From: Caballeronia glebae
GTDB taxonomy: Bacteria; Pseudomonadota; Gammaproteobacteria; Burkholderiales; Burkholderiaceae
NCBI RefSeq assembly: GCF_001545035.1
Contig: NZ_FCOJ02000020.1
Span: forward strand, 1 to 64,000
Length of the DNA: 64,000 nt
Direction of reading: 5' to 3'
Positions 27,490-36,154 of the stretch are shown here, piece after piece (the stretch's first letter is position 1; the number at the start of each line of letters is the position of its first letter). The notes under the pieces are model-generated. The model ran no database searches. It was not told the origin of the DNA and was given only the letters and a program-made list of their open reading frames with translations. The position numbers were made by a program, and so were the translations under genes.

Positions 27490-28524
27490 ATGCGGATGCT
27501 TGCTACGCACAAAGCGATCCATTGTGCCTGGCGAAGCACTCGCGCCGCCATCGCCGTTCTCGTTGCATTCGTGTGCCACGCGAATGCGCGCGCCGATGCG
27601 CCACTCAATTACTTTCTTCACGCCGACGGTCCAGCCGCCACGCCGACGATGCGTCTCGGCTGGGCGCTCGCCGCGTTGGCCGTGGTGGTTGCGCTGATCG
27701 TGAGCGTGTTGCTGATCGGCGCGATCGTGCGCAGGCGTCCGCCGCCCACGGAGCGCGATGCATCGCACGTCGAGGGCGAAGGCGGCGGCATGCATTGGGT
27801 GTGGATCGGCACGGGCGTATCGTCGGTGGCGCTCTTCGCCACGCTCGCGTATGTGCTCGTCACGCTGGAATCGGTCGCATCGCCGCGCAGGGAGCCTCGC
27901 GTGACCATCGCCGTCACTGCATACGACTGGTGGTGGAAGATCGACTATGCGGGCGTGACCACGGCGAACGAGATCCACATACCCGTGGGCGAGCCGGTGA
28001 AGATCGAACTGCGCAGCGCCGATGTCATTCATGCATTCTGGGTGCCGCGTCTCGCGGGCAAGACGCAGACGATACCCGGCGTCGTCAACGAGCAATGGAT
28101 TCAAGCGGATCGCGCGGGCGTGTATCGCGGGCAGTGCTCGCAGTTTTGCGGTGCACAGCACGCGCACATGGCCTTCGAAGTGATCGCCGAACCCCGCGCG
28201 CAATTCGATGCGTGGTACGCGGCGCAAGCGCAGCCACATGCCGCGAACGCAACCGTGAACGCCGGACAGCAATTGTTTCTCGACCGCTGCGCAGGCTGTC
28301 ACGCCGTGCGCGGCACCGATGCGAACGGCATGCAGGCGCCCGATCTCACGCATCTGAACTCGCGCAGACTCATCGCGGCGGGCGTGTTGCCGAACACCGC
28401 ATCGAATCAGCTCGACTGGATACAACACGCGCAGCGCATCAAACCGGATGCATTGATGCCGTCGATCGCGCTCACGGCGGCGGAAGCGGCCGCGCTCTCC
28501 GCCTATCTTCGGACACTGCAATGA
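27490..28524 (+). CDS. ctaC: Cytochrome c oxidase subunit II fused to cytochrome c
   Basis: A 344-residue protein: signal peptide (1-35), two membrane helices (about 55-80 and 105-128), the CuA cupredoxin domain with ligands His181, Cys216, Cys220, His224 and Met227 (CSQFCGAQHAHM), and a carboxyl-terminal cytochrome c with heme motif CAGCH at 267-271. This is a caa3-type subunit II that accepts electrons from cytochrome c. GGAG precedes the ATG at 27490. It is the first gene of a five-gene operon and overlaps subunit I by four bases (ATGA). Confidence 0.93.
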   Translation: MRMLATHKAIHCAWRSTRAAIAVLVAFVCHANARADAPLNYFLHADGPAATPTMRLGWALAALAVVVALIVSVLLIGAIVRRRPPPTERDASHVEGEGGGMHWVWIGTGVSSVALFATLAYVLVTLESVASPRREPRVTIAVTAYDWWWKIDYAGVTTANEIHIPVGEPVKIELRSADVIHAFWVPRLAGKTQTIPGVVNEQWIQADRAGVYRGQCSQFCGAQHAHMAFEVIAEPRAQFDAWYAAQAQPHAANATVNAGQQLFLDRCAGCHAVRGTDANGMQAPDLTHLNSRRLIAAGVLPNTASNQLDWIQHAQRIKPDALMPSIALTAAEAAALSAYLRTLQ

Positions 28525-30506
28525 CCGAACACGCCACGTCCCCGCCGCCGCTGCAACGCACGCTCACGATCGGCCGCATCGAACCCGGCAGCGTCGAGGA
28601 ACGCAAGCTGCGCGAACTCTGGGAGGCGCCGCCGGGCTGGCGCGGCTGGCTCTCGACCGTCGATCATAAGAGCATCGGCTTGCGCTATCTCGTCACGGCG
28701 TTCGCGTTTCTGATCGCGGGCGGCGTCGAGGCGCTCATCATGCGCGTGCAGCTTGCGCGCCCCGACGCGACGCTGCTTACGCCCGAGCAATACAACCAGC
28801 TCTTCACGATGCACGGCGTGACGATGATCTTCCTCTACGCGTTGCCCGTGCTGTCCGGCTTCTCCAACTATCTGTGGCCGCTGATACTCGGCGCGCGCGA
28901 CATGGCGTTTCCACGCCTGAATGCGCTGTCGTACTGGATCTTTCTCTTTGCGGGCCTCTTTCTCTACGCGAGCTTTCCTTTCGGCGAAGCGCCCAACGCG
29001 GGCTGGTTCAACTATGCGCCGCTCGCGGGACTCACCTATAACACCGGGCCGAACATCGATGTCTATGCGCTCGGCATGGTGCTGCTCGGCATCTCGACGA
29101 CGGTCGGATCGATGAACTTCGTCGTCACGTTCTTGCGCATGCGCGCGCCGGGCATGTCGCTCGATCGCGTGCCGGTGCTCGTGTGGGGCACGCTCACCGC
29201 GTCGGGCGGCAACCTGCTCGCGGTGCCCTCGGTGAGTCTCGCGTTCTTTCTGTTGTGGCTCGACCGGCGCATCGGCACGCATTTCTTCGATGTCGTCAAC
29301 GGCGGCCGCCCACTGCTCTGGCAGCATCTCTTCTGGATCTTCGCGCATCCGTGGGTGTACGCCGTCGTGCTGCCCGCGATGGGCATCGTCTCCGACGCGC
29401 TGCCGGTCTTCTGCCGCAGGCCGCTCGTCGGCTATCTGCCGGTCGCGCTGTCGACGGTGGCGACGATGGTCGTCGGCTTCGTCGTGTGGATCCATCACAT
29501 GTTCGCGACCGGCATTCCCGCGCTCGCGCTCTCGTTTTTCGGCGCGGCGAGCATGGTGATCGCGATACCGAGCGCGGTCGCCACCTTCGCGTGGATCGCG
29601 ACGATCTGGACCGGCAGGCCCGTGTTCCGCGTGCCTTTTCTGTACTTCGCGGGCTTCGTGTTCCTCTTCGTGATCGGCGGATTGTCGGGCGTGCTCACCG
29701 CCGCCGTGCCCTTCGACTGGCAACTTACGGATACCTATTTCGTGGTCGCGCATCTGCATTACGTGTTACTCGGCATCAACGTGTTTCCCGTTATCGGCGG
29801 CATCTACTTCTGGTTTCCGAAATTCACGGGACGCATGATGAGCGAGAAGATCGGGCGCATAGGCTTCTGGATTCTGTTCGCGGGCTTCAACATCGCGTTC
29901 TTTCCGATGCATATCGCGGGCTTGCTCGGCATGCCGCGACGCATCTATACCTATGCGCCCGACATGGGCTGGAACACGGTGAACATGATTACGTCGATCG
30001 GTGCGTTCCTGTTCGCGTTCGGCGTGCTCGTGTTCATGTGGGATGTCATGTACAGCCTGCGGCGCGGTCGCGTGGCGGGCGATAACCCCTGGGATGCGCC
30101 CACGCTCGAATGGGCGACCTCGTCGCCGCCGCCGCCGTATAACTTCGCGGTCGCGCCGCGCATCGCGAGTCGTCATCCGCTGTGGGAGGCGCGCATATCC
30201 GGCACGATGCGCTCGCGGCTCACCGAAGGCTACGTGCTCGACAAGGGACGCGAGGCGCTCGGCACGACAGCGCTCGACGGCGACCCCGATGTGATCCTCA
30301 AGATGCCGGAAGACTCGTATGCGCCGTTCTGGCTGAGCGTCGCGTTGCTGGTGTTTTTCGCGGGCCTCGCGTTGACCGCCTGGTGGCTCGCGGCGCTCGG
30401 TTTGATCGGATGCGGCGCGGCCATCGTCGTGTGGTTATGGCCGCGCCGCGAACTCGGCCAGCGCGACGACACGGCGCAGCCGCACGAATCGGGAGCGGCG
30501 TCATGA
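28521..30506 (+). CDS. ctaD: Cytochrome c oxidase subunit I with altered proton channels
   Basis: A 661-residue heme-copper oxidase subunit with the usual metal ligands: His98 (TMHG) and His413 for heme a, His411 for heme a3, and His276, His325 and His326 for CuB, with cross-link Tyr280. Three proton-channel positions differ from standard A-type enzymes: the HPEVY Glu is Trp278 (HPWVY), the K-channel Lys is Ala354 (IPSAVATFAW), and the D-channel NN pair reads LNALS. The D-channel entrance Asp127 (ARDMAFPRLN) is kept. The carboxyl end adds a further helix pair (about 605-645). Start ATG overlaps the preceding stop. It may belong to the group of Bradyrhizobium CoxN. Confidence 0.92.
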   Translation: MTEHATSPPPLQRTLTIGRIEPGSVEERKLRELWEAPPGWRGWLSTVDHKSIGLRYLVTAFAFLIAGGVEALIMRVQLARPDATLLTPEQYNQLFTMHGVTMIFLYALPVLSGFSNYLWPLILGARDMAFPRLNALSYWIFLFAGLFLYASFPFGEAPNAGWFNYAPLAGLTYNTGPNIDVYALGMVLLGISTTVGSMNFVVTFLRMRAPGMSLDRVPVLVWGTLTASGGNLLAVPSVSLAFFLLWLDRRIGTHFFDVVNGGRPLLWQHLFWIFAHPWVYAVVLPAMGIVSDALPVFCRRPLVGYLPVALSTVATMVVGFVVWIHHMFATGIPALALSFFGAASMVIAIPSAVATFAWIATIWTGRPVFRVPFLYFAGFVFLFVIGGLSGVLTAAVPFDWQLTDTYFVVAHLHYVLLGINVFPVIGGIYFWFPKFTGRMMSEKIGRIGFWILFAGFNIAFFPMHIAGLLGMPRRIYTYAPDMGWNTVNMITSIGAFLFAFGVLVFMWDVMYSLRRGRVAGDNPWDAPTLEWATSSPPPPYNFAVAPRIASRHPLWEARISGTMRSRLTEGYVLDKGREALGTTALDGDPDVILKMPEDSYAPFWLSVALLVFFAGLALTAWWLAALGLIGCGAAIVVWLWPRRELGQRDDTAQPHESGAAS

Positions 30507-31117
30507 GCGATCTCGCGGAAACGCTGCCCGAACGCGCGCGCTTGCCCATCGGCAGTCCGGGCGAACGCTCGGGCGGCTGGTGGGGATGTCTCACGCTCGT
30601 CGCGACCGAAGCCGCGCTCTTCGGCTATCTGATCTTTTCGTACCTGTATCTCGCTTCGCAAACGACGCAACGCTGGCCGCCCGAAGGCATGCCGAAGCTC
30701 GGCCTCGGCATCGCGAACACCTGCATTCTGTTGTCGAGCAGCGTGTTCGTGTGGGCGAGCGAGCGTTTCGTGCGGCGCGGCAAGCGCGGCCTGGGCGTGT
30801 CGATGCTCGCGATCGCCATCGCGCTCGGCGTTATCTTCGTCGCCATACAACTCAAGGAATGGGCCAATCATCCCTACGGCCTGACGACGCATCTCTACGG
30901 CTCGCTCTACTTCACGATCACCGGCTTTCACATGATGCACGTGCTCGTCGGCCTCGTCGTGCTCGCGTTCCTGTTGCTATGGACCGCGCTCGGCTACTTC
31001 GACCGGGCGCGCTCGGCGGCGCTGACCATCGGCGGCCTGTACTGGCATTTCGTCGATGTCGTGTGGCTCTTCATCTTCGCGACGCTGTATCTGTCGCCTT
31101 ACGTGCTGGCGAGATGA
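30503..31117 (+). CDS. ctaE: Cytochrome c oxidase subunit III
   Basis: A 204-residue protein with five membrane helices, the short form of subunit III. Typical features are WGCLTLVATEAALFGYLIFS at the start, LKEWANH, and the HMMHVLVGLVVLAFLL helix followed by GGLYWHFVDVVWLFIFATLY. Subunit III stabilises the oxidase and supports proton entry to the D channel. ATGA overlap with subunit I shows translational coupling. Confidence 0.93.
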   Translation: MSDLAETLPERARLPIGSPGERSGGWWGCLTLVATEAALFGYLIFSYLYLASQTTQRWPPEGMPKLGLGIANTCILLSSSVFVWASERFVRRGKRGLGVSMLAIAIALGVIFVAIQLKEWANHPYGLTTHLYGSLYFTITGFHMMHVLVGLVVLAFLLLWTALGYFDRARSAALTIGGLYWHFVDVVWLFIFATLYLSPYVLAR

Positions 31118-31118
31118 G

Positions 31119-31556
31119 ATGAACGACGCATCGCCCATCGACGAGAAGCGGCATCCCACGCGGCCCGGCGCGATCGCGCTCGTGAGCGGCCTGCTGCTCG
31201 CGCCCGCCGCGTGGATGGCGCAGACCACGCTCGGGCAGACGCTCGCCGCGTGGGGCTGCTTCCCGCATGAGCGTCCTGTGAACGCGCCCGCGATGCCCTG
31301 GCTCGAACACGGCATCGCGTTGCTCGGGCTGGTCGCGTTGCTGCTTGGCTTCGCGGGCGGCGTCATCGCGTGGCGCAACTGGCGGCGAACGGGAGAGCTT
31401 GCGTCGATGCTGAAAGAACACGGATCGATCGACAGACACGCGGCCCGCGATGCCTTCATCGCGCGCGCGGGGGCGCTTGCGAGCACGCTCTTCGTGTTCG
31501 CGCTGGTTGCCACCGATATGGCGTGGCTGCTCGTGTCGCCATGCGGAGGACGGTGA
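31119..31556 (+). CDS. Small membrane protein of the oxidase operon
   Basis: A 145-residue protein with three hydrophobic segments (about residues 17-40, 57-80 and 115-138). It begins one base after the subunit III stop and is followed by the cytochrome gene, so it is translated with the oxidase. It may correspond to a subunit IV or the CoxP-like protein of alternative oxidase operons, but I see no shared motif that proves this. Confidence 0.65.
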   Translation: MNDASPIDEKRHPTRPGAIALVSGLLLAPAAWMAQTTLGQTLAAWGCFPHERPVNAPAMPWLEHGIALLGLVALLLGFAGGVIAWRNWRRTGELASMLKEHGSIDRHAARDAFIARAGALASTLFVFALVATDMAWLLVSPCGGR

Positions 31557-31558
31557 TC

Positions 31559-32866
31559 GTGACGACCATCCCGCGCCGCGCGCTCTTTTGCGCTTTCACA
31601 CTGATCGCATCGATGCCGCTCGCTCACTCGCAGACGCCCGATCTCGTCACGCGCGGCGCGTATCTCGCGAAGGCCGCCGATTGCGCCGGCTGTCACACCG
31701 CCGCGCCCGTGCCCGGCAAGCCGCAGCCGCATCCGTTCGCGGGCGGCCTGCCGATGGGCTCGCCCTTCGGCACGATCTGGTCGAGCAACATCACGCCGGA
31801 CGCGCAACACGGCATCGGGCGCTACAGCTATGAGGACTTCGCGCGCGCGTTGCGCGAAGGCGTTGCGCCGGGCGGCAAGCATCTTTATCCGGCGATGCCC
31901 TATCCATCGTTCTCGAAGATCGACGACGACGACATGCGCGCGCTCTACGCGTATTTCATGCACGGCGTGCAGCCCGTCGCGCAGGCCGCGCCCGAAACGC
32001 ATCTGCCGTTTCCGTTCAGTCAGCGCTGGGCGCTCGTCTTCTGGAATCTCGCATTCGCACCGACACAACGCTTCACGCCCGATCCGAAACACGAAGCGCA
32101 ATGGAACCGCGGCGCGTATCTCGTGCAATCGCTCGGGCATTGCGGCGCGTGCCATACCCCGCGCGGTCCTGCTTATAACGAACGCGGCTATACGCAATCG
32201 TCGCGCGCGTATCTCACGGGCGGCACCAACGATCACTGGTACGCGCCGGATCTGACCGGCTTGCCGGGCGCGGGACTGGGCCGCATTTCCGCCGACGATA
32301 TCGCCGCGTTTCTCAAGACCGGACACGGCGCGGGCCTCGCCACGTTCGGCAGCATGGTGCAGGTCGTCGAAGACAGCACGCAATATCTCGCCGATCAGGA
32401 CCTGCTCGCGATCGCGTCGTATCTGAAGAGCCTGCCCGCGAACGGAAGCGGCGGCAGCTACGATGCGCGCTCGCGCTCGGCGCAACAGAGCGTGGCCGCG
32501 TTGCGCACCGGCGACGTCGAACGCCCCGGCGCGGGCCTCTATCAAAGCACATGCGCGCGCTGCCACAAGAGCGATGGCGCGGGCGAAGCGTTCAAGTATC
32601 CGCGGCTCGCGGGCAATCCTGCGGTGCTGTCGGAGAAGCCCGATTCGCTGGTGCGGATGGTGCTGCAGGGCGGCCACGCGCCATCGACGGAGCACGGGCC
32701 CGAGCCGAAGAAAATGCCCGCATTCGCCGACAAACTCACCGATACGGAAATCGCGCGCGTGCTGACCTTCGTTCGCTCGGCATGGGGCAACGATGCATCG
32801 CCCGTCACGACGCGCGATGTGCGAAGCATGCGCGACGCGGTGTCGAAAAAACACGCGCAACCCTGA
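31559..32866 (+). CDS. Triheme cytochrome c (dehydrogenase-subunit type)
   Basis: A 435-residue periplasmic cytochrome with a signal peptide (residues 1-25, ending AHSQ) and three heme sites: CAGCH at 42-46, CGACH near 200 and CARCH near 330. This layout is that of the membrane-bound cytochrome subunits of alcohol and gluconate dehydrogenases, which pass electrons to a quinone or an oxidase. No dehydrogenase subunit is present here, so it probably feeds the adjoining caa3 oxidase. The GTG at 31559 was chosen: GGAGG lies nine bases upstream and the signal starts there; an ATG at 31541 would precede the ribosome site. Confidence 0.85.
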   Translation: MTTIPRRALFCAFTLIASMPLAHSQTPDLVTRGAYLAKAADCAGCHTAAPVPGKPQPHPFAGGLPMGSPFGTIWSSNITPDAQHGIGRYSYEDFARALREGVAPGGKHLYPAMPYPSFSKIDDDDMRALYAYFMHGVQPVAQAAPETHLPFPFSQRWALVFWNLAFAPTQRFTPDPKHEAQWNRGAYLVQSLGHCGACHTPRGPAYNERGYTQSSRAYLTGGTNDHWYAPDLTGLPGAGLGRISADDIAAFLKTGHGAGLATFGSMVQVVEDSTQYLADQDLLAIASYLKSLPANGSGGSYDARSRSAQQSVAALRTGDVERPGAGLYQSTCARCHKSDGAGEAFKYPRLAGNPAVLSEKPDSLVRMVLQGGHAPSTEHGPEPKKMPAFADKLTDTEIARVLTFVRSAWGNDASPVTTRDVRSMRDAVSKKHAQP

Positions 32867-32949
32867 AACGGCCGCCGCATTTGCGATTCGCGGCGCGTTG
32901 TACCATGAATGACGGGATCGAAGCCCTTCAATCGATTGCGAGCGCCGTC

Positions 32950-33174
32950 ATGCCCAACAGAAAAGCCTTAGAGGAACTAGAGAGGCTCGACCGGCATATC
33001 GCGATTTGCGGGCAGCGTATCGCCGAGCAAAGGCGACGCATCGCATCGATCAAAATGTGGGGATGGGACACCGAAGATTCGGAAAGCCTGTTGCGCAATC
33101 TCATCAATAGCCTGCGCGCACTCGATCAGCTTCGCGAGACGGTGAGAAAGGAAGTCGACGAACCGGAACGTTGA
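32950..33174 (+). CDS. Small helical protein (family shared with 34847-35083)
   Basis: A 74-residue all-helical protein with no membrane segment, starting MPNRKALEELERLDRHIAIC. The pattern I-x2-G-x2-RI-x2-QR-x2-I ... G-x-DT ... LL-x2-L-x2-L recurs in the protein at 34847-35083, so the two look like distant paralogues. The start is uncertain: an in-frame ATG at 32905 would add 15 residues. I do not recognise a function. Confidence 0.6.
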   Translation: MPNRKALEELERLDRHIAICGQRIAEQRRRIASIKMWGWDTEDSESLLRNLINSLRALDQLRETVRKEVDEPER

Positions 33175-33348
33175 TTCCTTCCTCACTTTCAATGCAGTAC
33201 TGACGCTTTTTTCCCGATACGTCGGCCGGGCGCGGATTACGAACGCGCCATCTTCGCGTCCGGCGCATCGCCGCCTGGAACGCCCCATGCTGAATGGATC
33301 GCATGTCCGCGCATGCGGTCGTCATTTCAACCAGCATTGGAGCCGTGA

Positions 33349-33564
33349 ATGAAAGCACTCGTCTATGAAGGACCGCGCAAAGTCGTCGTAAAGGACATGC
33401 CCGACGCGCGCATCGAGCAACCTACCGATGTCGTCGTCAAGATCACGACGACGAACATCTGCGGCTCCGATCTGCACATGCGCGAAGGCCGCACGGAAGG
33501 CTACAAGAACTTCGACGAGCGTGAGGAAGGCTCGACCAAGGTCGTTCTGAAAACCGCCGCGTAA
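33349..33564 (+). pseudogene. Internally deleted zinc-dependent formaldehyde/alcohol dehydrogenase remnant
   Basis: A 71-codon reading frame joins the two ends of an FdhA-like dehydrogenase of about 380-400 residues. Residues 1-48 are the normal amino terminus (MKALVYEGPRKVVVKDMPDA, then TTTNICGSDLHMREGRT with the first zinc Cys), and residues 49-71 are the carboxyl terminus (YKNFDEREEGSTKVVL). More than 300 residues, including the whole NAD domain, are missing, yet the frame, the ribosome site (GGAG, six bases) and the stop are intact. It cannot be an active dehydrogenase. A stress SDR follows ten bases downstream. Confidence 0.65.
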
Positions 33565-33574
33565 GGAGCACGAC

Positions 33575-34450
33575 ATGAGCGATAACGCTGAAACTGGATA
33601 CCCACGCCCGCCGCTGCCGTCACAGCAGCAAGACCGCCGCCCCGGACTCACCGGCCCGATGGACCCGCAACCCGATCACGGCGAATCGAGCTACAAGGGC
33701 AGCAACCGGCTCGCGAACAAGGTCGCGCTTATCACGGGCGCGGACAGCGGCATCGGCCGCGCGGTGGCGATTGCCTATGCGCGCGAAGGCGCGGACGTCG
33801 CCATCGCGTATCTCGACGAGCATGACGACGCCAAGGAAACCGCGCGCTGGGTCGAACAGGCGGGACGGCGCGCGCTGCTCTTGCCCGGCGACATCACCGA
33901 TCGCGCGCATTGCAAGGAGATCGTCGCGAAGACCGCCGAGGCGTTCGGGCGCATCGACGTGCTGGTGAACAACGCGGCGTATCAGGCGACCTACGACAAG
34001 CTCGAAGACATAAGCGACGACGAATGGGACAAGACCTATTCGACGAATATCGGCGCGATGTTCCGCATCACTAAGGCGGCGCTCGCGCATATGAAGGCGG
34101 GCAGCGCGATTGTCAACACGACCTCGATCAACGCCGATGCGCCGAATCCGGGACTCATCGCCTATGCGAGCACGAAGGGCGCGATCCAGAACTTCACGGG
34201 CGGGCTCGCGCAACTGCTGGCCGAGCGCGGCATACGCGCGAACTGCGTGGCGCCGGGGCCGATCTGGACGCCGCTGATTCCATCGACCATGCCGCCTTCG
34301 AGTGTCGAGAACTTCGGCAATCAGGTGCCGATGAAGCGGCCGGGCCAGCCCGCCGAACTGGCGGCCGCCTACGTGATGCTGGCGTCGGACGAGGCGAGCT
34401 ACATCTCGGGCGCGACCATCGCGGTGACGGGCGGCAAGCCTATCATCTAG
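33575..34450 (+). CDS. SDR-family oxidoreductase (YghA/GSP39 type)
   Basis: A 291-residue short-chain dehydrogenase with the extra amino-terminal segment typical of YghA and Bacillus general stress protein 39 (GLTGPMDPQPDHGESSYKGS). The cofactor loop TGADSGIGRA, the NNAA motif and the YASTKGA catalytic Tyr and Lys are all present. Substrate unknown, perhaps an aldehyde or ketone. AAGGAG precedes the start. It follows the deleted dehydrogenase remnant and may use its promoter. Confidence 0.88.
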   Translation: MSDNAETGYPRPPLPSQQQDRRPGLTGPMDPQPDHGESSYKGSNRLANKVALITGADSGIGRAVAIAYAREGADVAIAYLDEHDDAKETARWVEQAGRRALLLPGDITDRAHCKEIVAKTAEAFGRIDVLVNNAAYQATYDKLEDISDDEWDKTYSTNIGAMFRITKAALAHMKAGSAIVNTTSINADAPNPGLIAYASTKGAIQNFTGGLAQLLAERGIRANCVAPGPIWTPLIPSTMPPSSVENFGNQVPMKRPGQPAELAAAYVMLASDEASYISGATIAVTGGKPII

Positions 34451-34533
34451 CGCCGCGCGGCATGGCGAATGCTTTTATAGAGGCATGAGGGCTTCGCGCA
34501 CGAACGCGCGAAGCCGGGCGAATAGAGCGGGCG

Positions 34534-34890
34534 ATGCAAGCCCGAAAGATCATGCAATCCGACGTGTTGACGATGGCCCGAAAATCGGGGATGACCATTC
34601 TGCTCGACGGCAGGATCGGCCAGCAGGAGTACATGAGCGCGAGCGGATCGGCGGATGCGCTGCAGAAGTTCGCTCACGAAATACGCGCTTCGGTGTCGAA
34701 AGAGCCGCGTCGCAAGGTGCGCGCGGCGCGCTCGCCAAGCATGAACGCGCTCGTCGTGGCGCGCATGCGCGAGGGCATTGCCGCATGCGTGTATCGCGGC
34801 AGCGGCGCGCCGCGTCATCGCAGGCCTTCGCCGCGCGGGCCGCGTTTCATCCTCCGGCGCCGTTCTTCCGCTGGGCAATGCGCGCCATGA
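34534..34890 (+). CDS. Small protein of unknown function
   Basis: A 118-residue reading frame with third codon positions mostly G or C across its length, which supports coding. Residues 20-50 (MTILLDGRIGQQEYMSASGS, then ADALQKFAHEIR) look folded; the carboxyl end is Arg/Pro-rich and overlaps the tail of the convergent small gene by 44 bases. The start could also be 34552 or 34573. No family recognised. Confidence 0.5.
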   Translation: MQARKIMQSDVLTMARKSGMTILLDGRIGQQEYMSASGSADALQKFAHEIRASVSKEPRRKVRAARSPSMNALVVARMREGIAACVYRGSGAPRHRRPSPRGPRFILRRRSSAGQCAP

Positions 34891-35083
34891 TAAGCGTGCG
34901 ATGCTCGATCATGGCGCCTAGCGTGTCTTCGAGTGTCATGAGCAGCCTGAGCGCTGCTTGCGTATCGTGGCCGTCGGAACTTAGTTCATAGATGATTTCC
35001 CGCTGACGCTGGATGCGCGCCTTGCCGTCGTTGATATCGCGATTGGCCTGGACAAGCGCCGCGCTCTCCACTTCGACATCCAT
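34847..35083 (-). CDS. Small helical protein, last gene of the signalling operon
   Basis: A 78-residue all-helical protein starting MDVEVESAALVQANRDINDG. The ATG at 35083 follows GGAGG by five bases and begins 18 bases after the CheB stop, so it is translated with the chemosensory genes upstream. It shares the RI-x2-QR-x2-I and G-x-DT-x3-LL-x2-L pattern with the protein at 32950-33174. Such helical pairs can be protein-protein adaptors, but that is a guess. Confidence 0.65.
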   Translation of the reverse strand: MDVEVESAALVQANRDINDGKARIQRQREIIYELSSDGHDTQAALRLLMTLEDTLGAMIEHRTLIMARIAQRKNGAGG

Positions 35084-35101
35084 TCGAACCTCCACGTGCG
35101 C

Positions 35102-36106
35102 TCATCCCACGGGCGAAGGCGCTGCCCGCATCGCGTCACGCAACAGCTCGACGACACGTTCCGCTTCGTCGATGCGCGCCTGCTCGACCTCGATCTGATC
35201 TTCATTGCCCGCCCGCTCGGCCCAGCGCTGACGCTCTTTCGCGTAGATGACGCGCTCATGCACCGCGCGCATCGCCGACCAGACCGCCGCCTCCGAACGC
35301 GACGCGATGCCCTCTTCGAGCGACAACCCCGTGTATGCATGACCGGTGTGACAACGGTAACGCAGCGGATGATCGTCCTTGATGCGCCAAAGCGCGCCGC
35401 CGCAATCCGGACAGGTCAGCGCCGAACGATCGCCCACTTCATCGAGCGTCTCGATATCGGACAGGCCGCTGGCGGCGAGACGGGCCTCTTTTTCGAACAC
35501 TTGCTTGTTCATCCGCGCGCCCTCGGCGGCTTCGTCAGACGACATCCCGTGTACGGCGGCCTGAATGCAGCGCGAGAGTTCGCCTTCCACACAAAGCAGA
35601 TCCGCGCCGCACGAACCGAGCGCGGCGCGGGGCATGCTCGGCGCTTCGCAATCGTCCGGATGCTGCACGATGGCGAAACCATGTTGCGCGCGGATATTCG
35701 CGAGGCCTGCCGCGCCGTCGTCGAGATCGCCGCTCATCACGACGCCGACCACGCGCGCGCCATATTCCAAAGCCGCACTGCGAAACAGCGGATCGGCGGC
35801 GGGCCGCGCGAAGTTTTCCCTCGCGCCCTCGCTGAGCCACACGCGCCCTTGCGACAAGACCAGATGCCGGTCCGGCGGCGCGACGAAGATGGTGCCGCGC
35901 TCGACCTTTTCGCCGTGCGTCGGATAACGCGCGACCAGCGGCCCCCAACTCGTGAGCAGATCGGGAAGCATGCTGGCGTGACGGCCGATATGAAGCACGA
36001 CGAACACGGCTGCCGGGAGATCGGCGGGAAGCTCGCTCACGAGCACCTTCAGTCCCTGAAAACCGCCTCTCGACGCTCCAATCACCACAATGTCCCGTTC
36101 GCGCAT
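35102..36106 (-). CDS. Stand-alone CheB-type methylesterase with zinc-binding tail
   Basis: A 334-residue protein lacking the receiver domain of classic CheB. The esterase domain fills residues 1-190 with catalytic Ser12 (IGASRGG), His39 (VLHIGRHA) and Asp129 (SGDLDDG). Residues 228-255 carry CPDCGG and RCHTGH, a likely zinc knuckle, and the rest is helical with a coiled coil. AGGAGG precedes the start. It follows the large CheB-CheR kinase by 48 bases. No CheA, CheW or receptor gene is nearby, so it probably modifies a partner of that kinase rather than controlling swimming. Confidence 0.82.
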   Translation of the reverse strand: MRERDIVVIGASRGGFQGLKVLVSELPADLPAAVFVVLHIGRHASMLPDLLTSWGPLVARYPTHGEKVERGTIFVAPPDRHLVLSQGRVWLSEGARENFARPAADPLFRSAALEYGARVVGVVMSGDLDDGAAGLANIRAQHGFAIVQHPDDCEAPSMPRAALGSCGADLLCVEGELSRCIQAAVHGMSSDEAAEGARMNKQVFEKEARLAASGLSDIETLDEVGDRSALTCPDCGGALWRIKDDHPLRYRCHTGHAYTGLSLEEGIASRSEAAVWSAMRAVHERVIYAKERQRWAERAGNEDQIEVEQARIDEAERVVELLRDAMRAAPSPVG

Positions 36107-36154
36107 ACTGCCTCCTGTCTTTTCAAGGAAGCAATCGGTGGACCGGCGCCGCGC

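Noticed and set aside
27375-28520. Upstream extension of the oxidase subunit I frame
   Set aside because: It overlaps the whole subunit II gene in another frame, and family length places the start at 28521 with an ATGA overlap.
33349-33564. A genuine small zinc dehydrogenase
   Set aside because: The sequence jumps from the amino-terminal zinc Cys directly to the carboxyl terminus of the family; no cofactor domain remains.
34447-34878. A 143-codon minus-strand frame overlapping the small gene at 34534
   Set aside because: Arg/His/Ala-rich translation with poor codon bias; the plus-strand frame has better third-position GC and ordinary composition.
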